Below, in pieces: positions 21,799-29,922 of a DNA stretch of 38,900 nt. The notes beneath the pieces are model-generated. The model made no database searches. It saw nothing but the letters and a program-made list of their open reading frames with translations, and was not told the origin of the DNA. The stretch is from an uncultured Collinsella sp. (GTDB taxonomy: Bacteria; Actinomycetota; Coriobacteriia; Coriobacteriales; Coriobacteriaceae). A program made the translations under genes and the position numbers. The first letter of the stretch is position 1, and each line of letters begins with the position of its first letter. The stretch covers positions 1 through 38,900 of the forward strand of contig CABVDE010000018.1 of assembly GCA_902496945.1 (NCBI GenBank). The letters run 5' to 3'.

Positions 21799-23400
21799 GT
21801 GTCTGTAACCATCAAACCCTTCACCGACGAGTTCGAAGAGTATGGTCGCGATGAGTCTCGCGCATCAGGCGAGGCCACGAGCATCTCGTTTCCGACAACG
21901 GAAGACGAGGTCCGCGCCATTTTGGGAAAGCTCCATGCCCAGTGTGTCCCGGTAACGGTTCAGGGCGCCCGAACCGGCCTTGCTGCCGGCGCCGTGCCCC
22001 ACGGCGGGCATATCCTCAATACTTCTCACATGAATCGCTACTTGGGCCTTCGCCGCGATGAGCAAGGCCGCTTTCTGCTGCGCGTGGAGCCGGGCGTTGT
22101 GCTTTCGGAACTGCGCAAGCAGCTGGGCAAGAAGGTGCTGCCGACCGCTGGCTGGGACCAGGTATCGCTTGAGGCCTACGAGGAGTTCCAAGAGGCCCCC
22201 GAGCAGTTCTTTCCCACCGATCCCACCGAGGCGTCTGCCTGTCTGGGCGGCATGGCGGCATGCAACGCCTCCGGCGCCCGCAGCTACGCTTACGGTCCCA
22301 TGCGTCCGCATATCACGGGACTCCACGTCGCGTTGGCTGATGGCGATTTGCTTGAGCTTCAGCGCGGCGAGGCTTTTGCCCAGGGCCGTCGTCTATCACT
22401 CGCTACGGCGGAAGGCCGCACGATCGAGCTTGATCTTCCCGGCTACACCATGCCCAAGACCAAAAATGCCTCGGGTTATTTTGTTGCGGACGATATGGAC
22501 GCCATCGACCTCTTTATCGGCGCTTGCGGCACGCTCGGCGTAATCACCGAGCTCGAGATTGCCCTGCAGGCGGCGCCTGTGGTCGTTTGGGGTGTGAGCT
22601 GTTTCTTTGACAGCGAAGACAAGGCCGTGTCCTTTACCGACTCCGTGCGCCCCGTCCTGTCCCATGCGGCTGCCATTGAGTACTTCGATGCTGCCGCCCT
22701 GGATATCCTGCGTCGCCAGCGTGAGCAGTCGACCGCGTTCGCCTCGCTGCCGGCGCTCGACAAAGACGCCAAGGTCTGTGTCTATGTGGAGCTCGACTGC
22801 GACGACGAAGTCCAGGCGACTGAGGAGCTGTATCACTTGGGGTGGGTACTGGAGCTTGCGGGCGGCAGTGACGATGCGACATGGGTTGCGCGCACCGAGG
22901 TCGATCGCGAGTGTCAGCGGTTCTTCCGCCACGCGGTGCCTGAGAGCGTCAATATGCTCATCGATGAGCGCCGCCGCACGGACCCTACGATCACCAAGCT
23001 GGGATCCGACATGTCGGTGCCCAACGCGCGCTTGGCCGATGTCGTCGCCTTCTATCGCCGCACACTGGCCGAAAGCGGGCTTGAGTCTGCTGCCTGGGGA
23101 CACATCGGCAACAACCATCTGCATGTGAACATTCTGCCGCGCGATGCGCAAGACTACCGCCGCGGTGGAGAACTCTTTGCCCAGTGGGCCTCCGAGGTCA
23201 CGGCCATGGGCGGTGCCGTTTCTGCCGAGCACGGCGTCGGCAAGATCAAGGCGGGCTTCTTGGAGACGATGTACGGCCACGAGGCCATGGTCGAATCGGC
23301 GCGGCTCAAACTCCAGCTCGACCCCGCCGGCCAGTTGGGTCGCGGCAACCTGTTTGCGGAGAAGCTCTTGGATGAACTCGTCCAGAAAGGGGGCGCGTGA
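21799..23400 (+). CDS. FAD-linked lactate/glycolate dehydrogenase (LctD/GlcD-like)
   Basis: A 533-residue flavoprotein of the vanillyl-alcohol-oxidase/GlcD family, started at GTG 21799 behind a strong ribosome binding site. The FAD-binding half has PTTEDEVRAILGKL, VTVQGARTGLAAGAVPHGG, VEPGVVLSELRKQL and FFPTDPTEASACLGGMAACN. The C-terminal cap has GHIGNNHLHVNILP, matching the metal/substrate H.G..N.H block, and AEHGVGKIKAG near the end. These enzymes oxidise a 2-hydroxyacid to a 2-oxoacid. It is followed within a few bases by etfB and a ferredoxin-domain etfA, the set known from the Acetobacterium woodii Lct complex, in which lactate oxidation reduces NAD+ at the expense of reduced ferredoxin. 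Lactate is the favoured substrate by this context; glycolate or another hydroxyacid remains possible. Confidence 0.88.
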   Translation: MSVTIKPFTDEFEEYGRDESRASGEATSISFPTTEDEVRAILGKLHAQCVPVTVQGARTGLAAGAVPHGGHILNTSHMNRYLGLRRDEQGRFLLRVEPGVVLSELRKQLGKKVLPTAGWDQVSLEAYEEFQEAPEQFFPTDPTEASACLGGMAACNASGARSYAYGPMRPHITGLHVALADGDLLELQRGEAFAQGRRLSLATAEGRTIELDLPGYTMPKTKNASGYFVADDMDAIDLFIGACGTLGVITELEIALQAAPVVVWGVSCFFDSEDKAVSFTDSVRPVLSHAAAIEYFDAAALDILRRQREQSTAFASLPALDKDAKVCVYVELDCDDEVQATEELYHLGWVLELAGGSDDATWVARTEVDRECQRFFRHAVPESVNMLIDERRRTDPTITKLGSDMSVPNARLADVVAFYRRTLAESGLESAAWGHIGNNHLHVNILPRDAQDYRRGGELFAQWASEVTAMGGAVSAEHGVGKIKAGFLETMYGHEAMVESARLKLQLDPAGQLGRGNLFAEKLLDELVQKGGA

Positions 23401-23402
23401 AG

Positions 23403-24218
23403 ATGAGTGATTTCCATATGGTGGTGTGCGTCAAGGCGGTGCCCGGAAGCACCGAGGTCAAGATGGACCCCAAGACCAATACCATCGTGCGCGATGGCAA
23501 ACAGGCTGTTATCAACCCGTTCGATGCAAGCGCTCTGGAATGCGCGCTGGCGTTGAAGGACGACTTTATCGGCTTTGGTATGGACGTGCGCGTAACAGTG
23601 GTGTCGATGGGCATTCCCGCGACCGAATCGCTGCTACGCGACTGCATCGCCCGCGGTGCCGACGACGCGCTGCTGCTGACCGACCGTGCCTTTGCGGGCG
23701 CCGATACCTTGGCCACTACCTATGCCCTCAAATGCGGCATCGAGGCGCTCGACGAGGACTTTGACCTGCTCATCTGCGGCAAGATGGCGGTGGACGGCGA
23801 TACGGCCCAGATTGGTCCCGAGCTTGCCGGTGCCTTTGAGATTCCCTGTGTGACTGACGTGAGCTGCGTGCAGAGCGCGGGGTTTACGACCTGCGGCTCG
23901 CTGGCGCTCGTCCACGGCTGCGATGCCGGTGAGGAGACGGTGTACCTGGAGATGCCGTGCGCGATGACGACCGCCAAAGAGATTGGCCAGCTGCGTATGC
24001 CGAGTATTGCCGGCATTCGCGCGGCCGAGGATGCGGACGTGCGCGTGGTTAGCGCTGTCGACGTGCATGCAGACCCCGCGCGCTGCGGTCTTGCCGGCTC
24101 GCCGACACAGGTCGTTCGCTCGTTTGTGCCCAACCGCGACCAAACGTGTGAGGCTGTTGAGGGAACGGCGTCCGAGCAGGCGGTAAAACTCGCCAAGATT
24201 ATCGAGGGGATGGCATAG
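23403..24218 (+). CDS. etfB: Electron transfer flavoprotein, beta subunit (bifurcating-type operon)
   Basis: A 271-residue EtfB. The ATG at 23403 is preferred because the AGGGGG of the preceding gene end is well spaced from it; a GTG at 23397 overlapping the upstream stop is an alternative. Motifs are MVVCVKAVPGSTEVKMDP at the start, NPFDASALECALALKD, the ARGADDALLLTDRAFAGADT block, and the nucleotide-binding GKMAVDGDTAQIGPELAG (about 124-141). It would form a heterodimer with the ferredoxin-domain EtfA encoded directly downstream and take electrons from the FAD dehydrogenase upstream. In bifurcating Etfs this subunit carries the bifurcating FAD and binds NADH. Membership of that class is inferred from the operon. 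Confidence 0.93.
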   Translation: MSDFHMVVCVKAVPGSTEVKMDPKTNTIVRDGKQAVINPFDASALECALALKDDFIGFGMDVRVTVVSMGIPATESLLRDCIARGADDALLLTDRAFAGADTLATTYALKCGIEALDEDFDLLICGKMAVDGDTAQIGPELAGAFEIPCVTDVSCVQSAGFTTCGSLALVHGCDAGEETVYLEMPCAMTTAKEIGQLRMPSIAGIRAAEDADVRVVSAVDVHADPARCGLAGSPTQVVRSFVPNRDQTCEAVEGTASEQAVKLAKIIEGMA

Positions 24219-25424
24219 ATGAGCGGACTGATTATCGATAGCGAAGCTTGCATCGGCTGCGGTCGCTGCGTTCGTGCCTGCGCCTCGAGCGGCATTGTGG
24301 TGGAGGGGGAGCGCCCCAATCGCTGCGCCCGCGTAACCGATGGCTGCATCCTGTGCGGCGGGTGCGTCGAAGCCTGCCCCGTCAACGCCATTTCAATCGA
24401 GCGCGACGAGGCCGCCGGCGTGGCGGACCTTGGCGCCTATCGAGACATTTGGGTGTACGTGCAGACCGACGAGCACGATGCCGTGGCCCCCGTGGCATAC
24501 GAGCTCATGGGCAAGGGGCGCGAGCTTGCCGATGCTCGCGGCTGTCGCCTGGTGGCGCTGGTCGGCATGAGCCCCGAGGGCTCGCTCGGGGACCTGGAGC
24601 ATCTGGTTTGTGCCGGCGCGGACGAGGTCCTGGTCTGTCGCGACGAGCGCCTGCGCCAGAATGACGCGGAGGTCTATGCTCGCCTTATCTGTGATTTGGT
24701 GGCCGATCGCAAGCCCGAGGCCATTCTGTATGGCGCGACCGCCTTTGGCCGCGAGCTGGCACCTGGCGTTGCCGTGCGCCTGCAGACGGGCCTCACGGCC
24801 GACTGCACCGTGCTTTCGATGGATGCGGAGACGGGTCTGCTGCAGCAGACGCGCCCGGCGTTTGGCGGCAACTTGATGGCCACCATCATTTGTCCCAACC
24901 ACCGTCCGCAGATGGCAACGGTGCGCCCCGGTATCTTTAAGGCGCCCGACTTCGACTACAGCCGTTCCGGCACGATCACCCAGGTATCGCTTGCAGAAGA
25001 CGTCAAGGCTCGCATCGAGATCTCGATTCCCGCCGAGGAGTGGGGACAACAGGCCTCGATTGCCGATGCCGAGCGTCTGGTCGTGGTGGGCCGCGGTATC
25101 GGCTCCAAGAAAAACCTACCGCTGATGCGAAAGCTCGCCGAGACCCTTGGTGCGGAGCTTGGCTGCACGCGACCCGTCGTGGAGGCCGGCTGGCTGGAGT
25201 ATCGCCATCAGATTGGCCAGACGGGTGTATCGGTCTCGCCCAAGCTCCTCGTGAGCATCGGTGTCTCGGGCGCTATCCAGCATCTTGCCGGTATCGGTGG
25301 GGCGGAGTGCATTATCGCCATCAATGAGGACCCGGATGCCCCCATCTTTGGCGCCGCCCAGTACAAGGTTGTCGGCGACTCCGTCGAGGTTGTCGAGGAG
25401 TTGCTGGCCCAGCTTGAGCGCTAG
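24219..25424 (+). CDS. etfA: Electron transfer flavoprotein, alpha subunit with N-terminal ferredoxin domain
   Basis: A 401-residue EtfA. The first about 60 residues form a two-cluster ferredoxin module, with cysteines 11, 14, 17, 21 (CIGCGRCVRAC) and 43, 46, 49, 53 (CILCGGCVEACP). The normal EtfA follows: GATAFGRELAPGVAVRLQTG, LTADCTVLSM, QTRPAFGGNLMATIICP, then the FAD-binding C-terminal domain with VVVGRGIGSKKNLPLMRKLA, the TRPVVEAGW block, QIGQTGVSVSPKLLVSIGVS and a final AINEDPDAPIF. The ferredoxin extension is typical of Etfs from electron-bifurcating lactate or caffeyl-CoA complexes and would connect to soluble ferredoxin. The ATG directly follows the etfB stop codon. The stop overlaps the end of the convergent HD-domain gene by 4 bp. 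Confidence 0.95.
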   Translation: MSGLIIDSEACIGCGRCVRACASSGIVVEGERPNRCARVTDGCILCGGCVEACPVNAISIERDEAAGVADLGAYRDIWVYVQTDEHDAVAPVAYELMGKGRELADARGCRLVALVGMSPEGSLGDLEHLVCAGADEVLVCRDERLRQNDAEVYARLICDLVADRKPEAILYGATAFGRELAPGVAVRLQTGLTADCTVLSMDAETGLLQQTRPAFGGNLMATIICPNHRPQMATVRPGIFKAPDFDYSRSGTITQVSLAEDVKARIEISIPAEEWGQQASIADAERLVVVGRGIGSKKNLPLMRKLAETLGAELGCTRPVVEAGWLEYRHQIGQTGVSVSPKLLVSIGVSGAIQHLAGIGGAECIIAINEDPDAPIFGAAQYKVVGDSVEVVEELLAQLER

Positions 25425-26233
25425 GCGCGCGCCAGCCAGTCGCGCATCTCGTCCTTTAGGCGCTCCCAGGTCGCTTGCGTGGCGGGACCGGTAAAGGGGC
25501 GCGTAATGCCAAAGGGCGCGTCGAGCAGGCGGTAGATATCGCCCCGCTCGCGCGCCAACGCACGGCTCGCTGGATAGACGAGCTCAAACATAAGGCAGAT
25601 GAGTCCCACCAGGTAGTCCGCGGGCTCGTCGCGTTCATCGCGTGCGACGCAGCGGTGCTCGTCAAAGGCGGCAAGTGTCGGCGAGGAGAAACGGCTGCCG
25701 AGAAATGTCTTCTCGTCCACCTTGAGGATGGTGTCGACGGTGCTGTCGGCGATGGTGCGCATAATGTCGATCTTGTCACCATCGCGCACGATATCGCAGA
25801 AGCTCCGCGTGCGCTCGTCGAGCTGCGCGGGTAGACGGAAATCGCTGTGATAGGCAATGCTCGCTCGGATGAGCTCGTCTTCTGCCGGGTCGTCGATAAA
25901 GTCGCGGATGCTCGTTACGGCGGGTGCATCGGCGGGATTCTCGCCAAAGAGGACCTCGATGCCCAGCGCTGCATGGCTCATGCTCTCGGCGTCCTTAAAG
26001 GTGTCCCAGCGTCGCAGCTGCTCAAAGCGGCCCATATCGTGTAACAGGCCGCAAAGCCATGCCAGGTCAATATCGTCTGACGACCAGCCCTGCTCGCGTG
26101 CTACGGCATCGCATGCCTCGGCTACGTGGTACGTATGCTCGATTTTGAGCGCGATGCGTGGGTTGGTGGCGTCGTAGGCGTCGGTGTAGCTTTTGAAGGC
26201 CGCGCGCGCCCGGTCTCGATCGATAGCTGTCAT
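25421..26233 (-). CDS. HD-domain metal-dependent phosphohydrolase
   Basis: A 270-residue protein with an HD domain in its N-terminal half. HTYHVAEACDAVA (first His near 36) is followed by LAWLCGLLHDMGRFEQ with the H65-D66 pair, and SMSHAALGIEVLF supplies a later His; a conserved-type Asp occurs in CDIVRDGDKIDIMR. HD proteins hydrolyse phosphoester bonds of nucleotides or signalling nucleotides; the substrate here is unknown. AGGAAG precedes the ATG, and a TACAAT element at 26274-26279 (minus strand) is a candidate -10. The gene stands alone, convergent with the Etf operon. Confidence 0.85.
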   Translation of the reverse strand: MTAIDRDRARAAFKSYTDAYDATNPRIALKIEHTYHVAEACDAVAREQGWSSDDIDLAWLCGLLHDMGRFEQLRRWDTFKDAESMSHAALGIEVLFGENPADAPAVTSIRDFIDDPAEDELIRASIAYHSDFRLPAQLDERTRSFCDIVRDGDKIDIMRTIADSTVDTILKVDEKTFLGSRFSSPTLAAFDEHRCVARDERDEPADYLVGLICLMFELVYPASRALARERGDIYRLLDAPFGITRPFTGPATQATWERLKDEMRDWLARA

Positions 26234-26359
26234 AATGACTTCCTAAAAAGTTGTGTCTTTCGATCCGGTGGCAATTGTAGGTGAACTCTGTTGCTGTCGG
26301 ATGATGATTCTGCTGTGTCGTTACATGCGGCTCGGAGATCTTGTCAGGATGAGGAGCGT

Positions 26360-27052
26360 ATGGTGCTCAATATCGTTAGAACCGTCTGGCCGGTGATGCT
26401 TACCTATGTTGCAATAGGCGCGCCGTGCGGAATGATCATGGGGCAGACGGGAATGGAGTCCTGGATGGTCTTTGCCCTGAGCAGCACGTTTGTGACGGGC
26501 AGCGGTCAGTTTATGATCTGCAACCTGTGGCTGGCAGGCGTACCGGCGGCATCGATTGTCGCGAGCGTCGCCGCCATCTCCTCGCGCTTTGCACTTTATT
26601 CGGCATCGCTTGCCCCGCATCTGAAGGGCGCCTCGAAGCGTCAGACGCTGGCGGTCACCGCGACGCTCACCGAGGAGGCATACGGCATCTCGCTTGCCAA
26701 GTTGGTCGAGAAGGACGATTGGGGCCCGCGTGAGTCCTTCGTGCTCAACGTGGTCCTTATCGCAACATGGGGCGCTTCGTGCACGATGGGCGCCATCGTC
26801 GGTGCCGTTGTCGATGTTCCCACCGCTATTGCAGGGTTTGTCTGCACCTCGCTCTTTATCTGTTTACTCTTTTCGCAGCGGCTATCGCGCGGCAACGTTG
26901 TCGCAGCGGTTTCGGGCGCGGTGTCCGTTGCCGTATGCAAGTTCTTGGGCCTCACGAACATTGCCGTGCCGGCAAGCGTTGTGGTCGGCGTTGCCATCGC
27001 ACTTGTGTGCGATGCCGCATTCGACGGAAGGGGTGCCCGCGATGCCCGTTAA
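26360..27052 (+). CDS. azlC: AzlC-family branched-chain amino acid exporter, large subunit
   Basis: A 230-residue membrane protein. ATG 26360 is chosen for the GAGGAG just upstream; a frame from 26291 lacks support. Family sequence is visible as VMLTYVAIGAPCGMIMGQTG at the start, FVTGSGQFMICNLWLAG, SRFALYSASLAPHL, and TATLTEEAYGISLAK. About seven hydrophobic segments follow. AzlC works with the small membrane protein AzlD to export branched-chain amino acids or their analogues. The azlD start lies inside the last bases of this gene (11-bp overlap), so the pair is co-translated. Confidence 0.9.
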   Translation: MVLNIVRTVWPVMLTYVAIGAPCGMIMGQTGMESWMVFALSSTFVTGSGQFMICNLWLAGVPAASIVASVAAISSRFALYSASLAPHLKGASKRQTLAVTATLTEEAYGISLAKLVEKDDWGPRESFVLNVVLIATWGASCTMGAIVGAVVDVPTAIAGFVCTSLFICLLFSQRLSRGNVVAAVSGAVSVAVCKFLGLTNIAVPASVVVGVAIALVCDAAFDGRGARDAR

Positions 27053-27365
27053 TGAGTTTTTGGTCCTGTGGCTGTCGTCGTGGGCGGCTATCGCGTTTTT
27101 CCGCATTGCCCCGGCATTTGTCCTGCGTGGGCGGACCTTGTCGCCCCGCGTCACCGAGGCCCTGGGCTACATTCCGCCCGCCGCCTTTGCGGCGCTGGTC
27201 GCCAACGACTTGGTGAGCCCTGGCGCATTCGATGCCGGACCCTGGTCGGGCCTGGTTCCCTGGATTGCGGCGGCCGGCGTCGTGGCGGTGGCAATCAAGA
27301 CAAAGTCGATGCTGTGGTGCTGCGTCTCGGGTATCGTGCTCTATATCGTCTTGAGCCTTATATAG
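27042..27365 (+). CDS. azlD: AzlD-family branched-chain amino acid exporter, small subunit
   Basis: A 107-residue protein with three or four transmembrane segments (FLVLWLSSWAAIAFFRIAP, YIPPAAFAALVANDLV, WIAAAGVVAVAIKTKSML, CVSGIVLYIVLSLI). The motif FRIAPAFVLRGR...EALGYIPPAAFAAL is characteristic of AzlD. The ATG at 27042 overlaps azlC by 11 bp. Together they form the two-part exporter. The frame continues upstream inside azlC, but that part is only a shadow. Confidence 0.9.
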   Translation: MPVNEFLVLWLSSWAAIAFFRIAPAFVLRGRTLSPRVTEALGYIPPAAFAALVANDLVSPGAFDAGPWSGLVPWIAAAGVVAVAIKTKSMLWCCVSGIVLYIVLSLI

Positions 27366-27515
27366 GGGTGGCGTTGCGGGCACCGAATCTCATCATGCCC
27401 CAACTTGTTGAATTTCTCGCCAAGACGGTCTGCTTCTTCTGGTACCATGTTCAAACTTTACTGTAGCAAAGCGTGACGTGGGCTTTTGTGCTCCGTCAGC
27501 GGAAATGGGGGTTTC

Positions 27516-28538
27516 ATGGCACAGGAAGCGACCGCTAACGAGCAAAAGAAATTCAAGGTTCCACGCATTCCGGGCGACATCATGATCTATCCGATGATCG
27601 TCGGACTTTTGCTCAATACCTTCTGCCCGCAGGTTTTTGAGATCGGCGGCTTCTTTACGGCTGCCTGCCGCGGTGGCTCCAATACCATCGTCGCCGCAAT
27701 CCTGCTCTTTGTGGGTGCCGGCATCAGCTTTAAGTCCACGCCGGGCGCCATCAAGACCGGCATTGTCGTGCTGATTCCCAAGCTTGTCGTTGCGGCAGCT
27801 CTCGGCTTGGGCGTGGCCTATTTCTTTAACGATAACTTCTTGGGCCTGAGCTCCGTGTCCATCATCGGAGGCATCACGTTTTGCAACATGGCGCTCTATA
27901 CGGGCATTATGGGCGAGTTTGGCGATGAGTCCGAGCAGGGCGCCGTGGGCATCCTGTTCTTTACGGCCGGTCCTGCCGTCACGATGATTATCCTTGGTGT
28001 TTCGGGTCTCGCCAACATTCCCATCGGCACCATTGTCGGTTCCATCCTGCCGCTCGTCATCGGTATGGTTCTGGGCAACCTGTTCCCGTTCATCAAGAAC
28101 CTGCTGGTTCCCGGCGCCAATCCCGCGATTGCCGTCATTGGTTTTCAGCTTGGTGCGTCCATGAGCCTGTCGAGCTTTATCACCGGCGGTATCTCGGGCA
28201 TCCTGCTGGGCCTCATCACCCTCTTTATCGTCGGCCCCATCACCTTCGCCTTTGAGCGTCTGTGCGGCGGCAACGGCAAGGCGGCTGTGGCGTGCTCCAC
28301 CATCGCCGGTACGGCTATGACCACGCCGGTCGCGCTTGCCGAGGTCGCTCCGCGCTATGCCGAGCTTGCGCCTACCGCGTACGCCCAGATCGCCACCGCC
28401 GTTATCATCACGGCAATCATGGCTCCGATTCTGACCGGCTGGGTCGACAAGAAGTTCTGCCACGGCAAGGAGGACCTGTCGGTCGAAGGCGTCGAGGCTA
28501 TTGAGGAGGCCGTCGCAACCGACATCGACGGCGAGTAG
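27516..28538 (+). CDS. kdgT: 2-keto-3-deoxygluconate permease (KdgT family)
   Basis: A 340-residue integral membrane transporter. ATG 27516 follows AATGGGGG; an upstream in-frame ATG at 27486 is less likely. About ten hydrophobic segments are present. KdgT-family sequence is seen in DIMIYPMIVGLLLNTFCPQV, ILLFVGAGISFKSTPGAIKT, SIIGGITFCNMALYTGIMG, and GTAMTTPVALAEVAPRYAE. Members import the pectin-breakdown sugar acid 2-keto-3-deoxygluconate with protons. No KDG kinase or aldolase gene is near, so the true substrate is not proven. An 11-bp hairpin lies downstream. Confidence 0.88.
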   Translation: MAQEATANEQKKFKVPRIPGDIMIYPMIVGLLLNTFCPQVFEIGGFFTAACRGGSNTIVAAILLFVGAGISFKSTPGAIKTGIVVLIPKLVVAAALGLGVAYFFNDNFLGLSSVSIIGGITFCNMALYTGIMGEFGDESEQGAVGILFFTAGPAVTMIILGVSGLANIPIGTIVGSILPLVIGMVLGNLFPFIKNLLVPGANPAIAVIGFQLGASMSLSSFITGGISGILLGLITLFIVGPITFAFERLCGGNGKAAVACSTIAGTAMTTPVALAEVAPRYAELAPTAYAQIATAVIITAIMAPILTGWVDKKFCHGKEDLSVEGVEAIEEAVATDIDGE

Positions 28539-28587
28539 TCGCCGACTCGAGTCAATCAAGCCGGCGCGTGCAATTCGCGCCGTATGG

Positions 28588-28627
28588 GCGCCCGAACGAT
28601 GACTGTTACGCAGTAACGTTCGGGCGC
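28588..28627 (+). terminator. Large nested hairpin after kdgT (terminator-like, no U-tract)
   Basis: A perfect 11-bp stem (GCGCCCGAACG at 28588-28598 with its complement at 28617-28627) encloses an inner 4-bp hairpin (ACTG...CAGT). Another 6-bp hairpin, GGCGCG/CGCGCC, lies just before it at 28563-28581. No clear run of T follows, so termination may be weak or Rho-assisted. The element also lies immediately upstream of a promoter candidate for the GGDEF gene. Confidence 0.5.
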
Positions 28628-28629
28628 TC

Positions 28630-28638
28630 TGCTATGAT
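28630..28638 (+). promoter_or_regulatory. Candidate extended -10 promoter of the GGDEF gene
   Basis: TGCTATGAT is an extended -10 element about 88 bp upstream of the GTG at 28726 and is the same nine bases as in the TerB-operon promoter. No strong -35 hexamer is seen, because this position lies in the hairpin. Confidence 0.4.
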
Positions 28639-28725
28639 TCCCTTTACCCCTGCGGAGAAAGGGGATTTGGCGCCTGGGCACAACTCGGGCGATTCTGACC
28701 ACTTGGATATAGAGGGGATGACCTG

Positions 28726-29868
28726 GTGGTTAAGGCACTCAAGATCGAGATATTTCTGCTGTGCATGATTATTCTTATCGGGCTTGCCGCACGAAGCCGC
28801 CGCTCCTTGTTCTCGAGCACCCAGCAGCTCTTGTTTAGCATGCTGGGCTACACGTCTGCTGCGTATATTTTCTTCGATATGATCTGGACGCTCTCGGACG
28901 GCGTGAGCACTCCTGTGGGCATTACGGCCAACTGGATTTCCAACGCGGTCTCGTTTTCGCTGTTTGCCGTCGCGTGCCTCATTTGGTTTTTCTATTCCGA
29001 GACGATGCAGGGCTCACAGCTCTTGACCACGCCCTATAGGGTGGCGCTTTTTGCGTTGCCTACGATAGTGGTGGTCGCGCTGGCATTTACCAGTTACTGG
29101 ACGCACACTCTGTTCTATATCGACGCGCAGGGCGTATATCGTCGCGGTGCAGCTTATATGATTCAGCCTATCGTTAGCTACTGCTACGTCATATATACGT
29201 CCTTGCACGCTTTTATACATTCGCGACGGGTCGAAAGCCTGCAGAAGAAGGCCATCTACCGCACCCTCGCCTTCTTTGCGGTCCCTGCTCTGGTGGGCGG
29301 TACCTTCCAGGTGTTGTTTTCGGTGCCGGGTCTTTGCGTCGGCATACTGCTGAGCATCTTGCTGCTCTATATCGTCTATCAGGAGCAGCTGATTTCGACT
29401 GACCCGTTGACCGGTCTCAACAACCGTAACCGGTTTGAGACCTACATGTTGTCGCTGTTCTTGGGTTCGGACCAGGCCGATGATGTGTATCTGTTGATGA
29501 TGGATGCTGACGGCTTTAAGCAGATCAACGACCACTATGGACATGTCGAGGGTGACCATGCCCTTCAGGTTGTTTCGAAGGCGCTCAAGGACGTCTGCTC
29601 GATATCTGGCGGCTTTATCGCGCGCTATGGCGGCGATGAGTTCGTGGTGCTCCAAAAAGCGGCATTGGAGCAGGAGATCATGAATCTGTGCACGGCAATC
29701 AACGACGAGCTCGCGTGCGCCGAGGTACCGTATGCATTGCGGATGTCCATCGGCTATGCGCGGATTGGCGATGGTGTCGATACCTGGCAGGATTTGCTTC
29801 GCGCTGCCGATGCGGAGCTCTACCGCGTCAAGGCCGAGAAGAAGAAAGCTGGCGTTCAGATTCGCTAG
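28726..29868 (+). CDS. Membrane-bound GGDEF diguanylate cyclase
   Basis: A 380-residue protein begun at GTG 28726, with GAGGGG eight bases upstream. The N-terminal about 220 residues contain six to eight transmembrane helices, an integral sensor region of unknown ligand. The GGDEF domain starts at STDPLTGLNNRNRFE (about 224-238), has the metal-binding MMDADGFKQINDHYGH and the intact active site RYGGDEF (GGDEF at 302-306), and ends with RMSIGYARIG and LLRAADAELYRVKAEKK. It should make cyclic di-GMP from two GTP. I see no RxxD inhibitory site at the usual position before the active loop, so product inhibition may be absent. The gene stands alone between a hairpin and a strong terminator. No c-di-GMP phosphodiesterase or receptor is in the window. 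Confidence 0.9.
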   Translation: MVKALKIEIFLLCMIILIGLAARSRRSLFSSTQQLLFSMLGYTSAAYIFFDMIWTLSDGVSTPVGITANWISNAVSFSLFAVACLIWFFYSETMQGSQLLTTPYRVALFALPTIVVVALAFTSYWTHTLFYIDAQGVYRRGAAYMIQPIVSYCYVIYTSLHAFIHSRRVESLQKKAIYRTLAFFAVPALVGGTFQVLFSVPGLCVGILLSILLLYIVYQEQLISTDPLTGLNNRNRFETYMLSLFLGSDQADDVYLLMMDADGFKQINDHYGHVEGDHALQVVSKALKDVCSISGGFIARYGGDEFVVLQKAALEQEIMNLCTAINDELACAEVPYALRMSIGYARIGDGVDTWQDLLRAADAELYRVKAEKKKAGVQIR

Positions 29869-29910
29869 AAAAAGGGGTGCACGACCGTGGTGGTCGTGCA
29901 CCCCTTTTTT
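29869..29910. terminator. Bidirectional Rho-independent terminator
   Basis: A perfect stem (GGGGTGCACGACC with its complement, 5-base loop GTGGT) is flanked by AAAAA on the left and TTTTTT on the right, so it ends both the plus-strand GGDEF transcript and the minus-strand iorA-iorB-paaK transcript. Confidence 0.93.
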
Positions 29911-29922
29911 GTTGGCAGGGCA

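Noticed and set aside
27393..28559. A minus-strand open frame of about 390 codons opposite kdgT
   Set aside because: Its Asp/Gly/His/Arg-rich composition is the mirror of a membrane protein gene; the plus-strand KdgT is clear.
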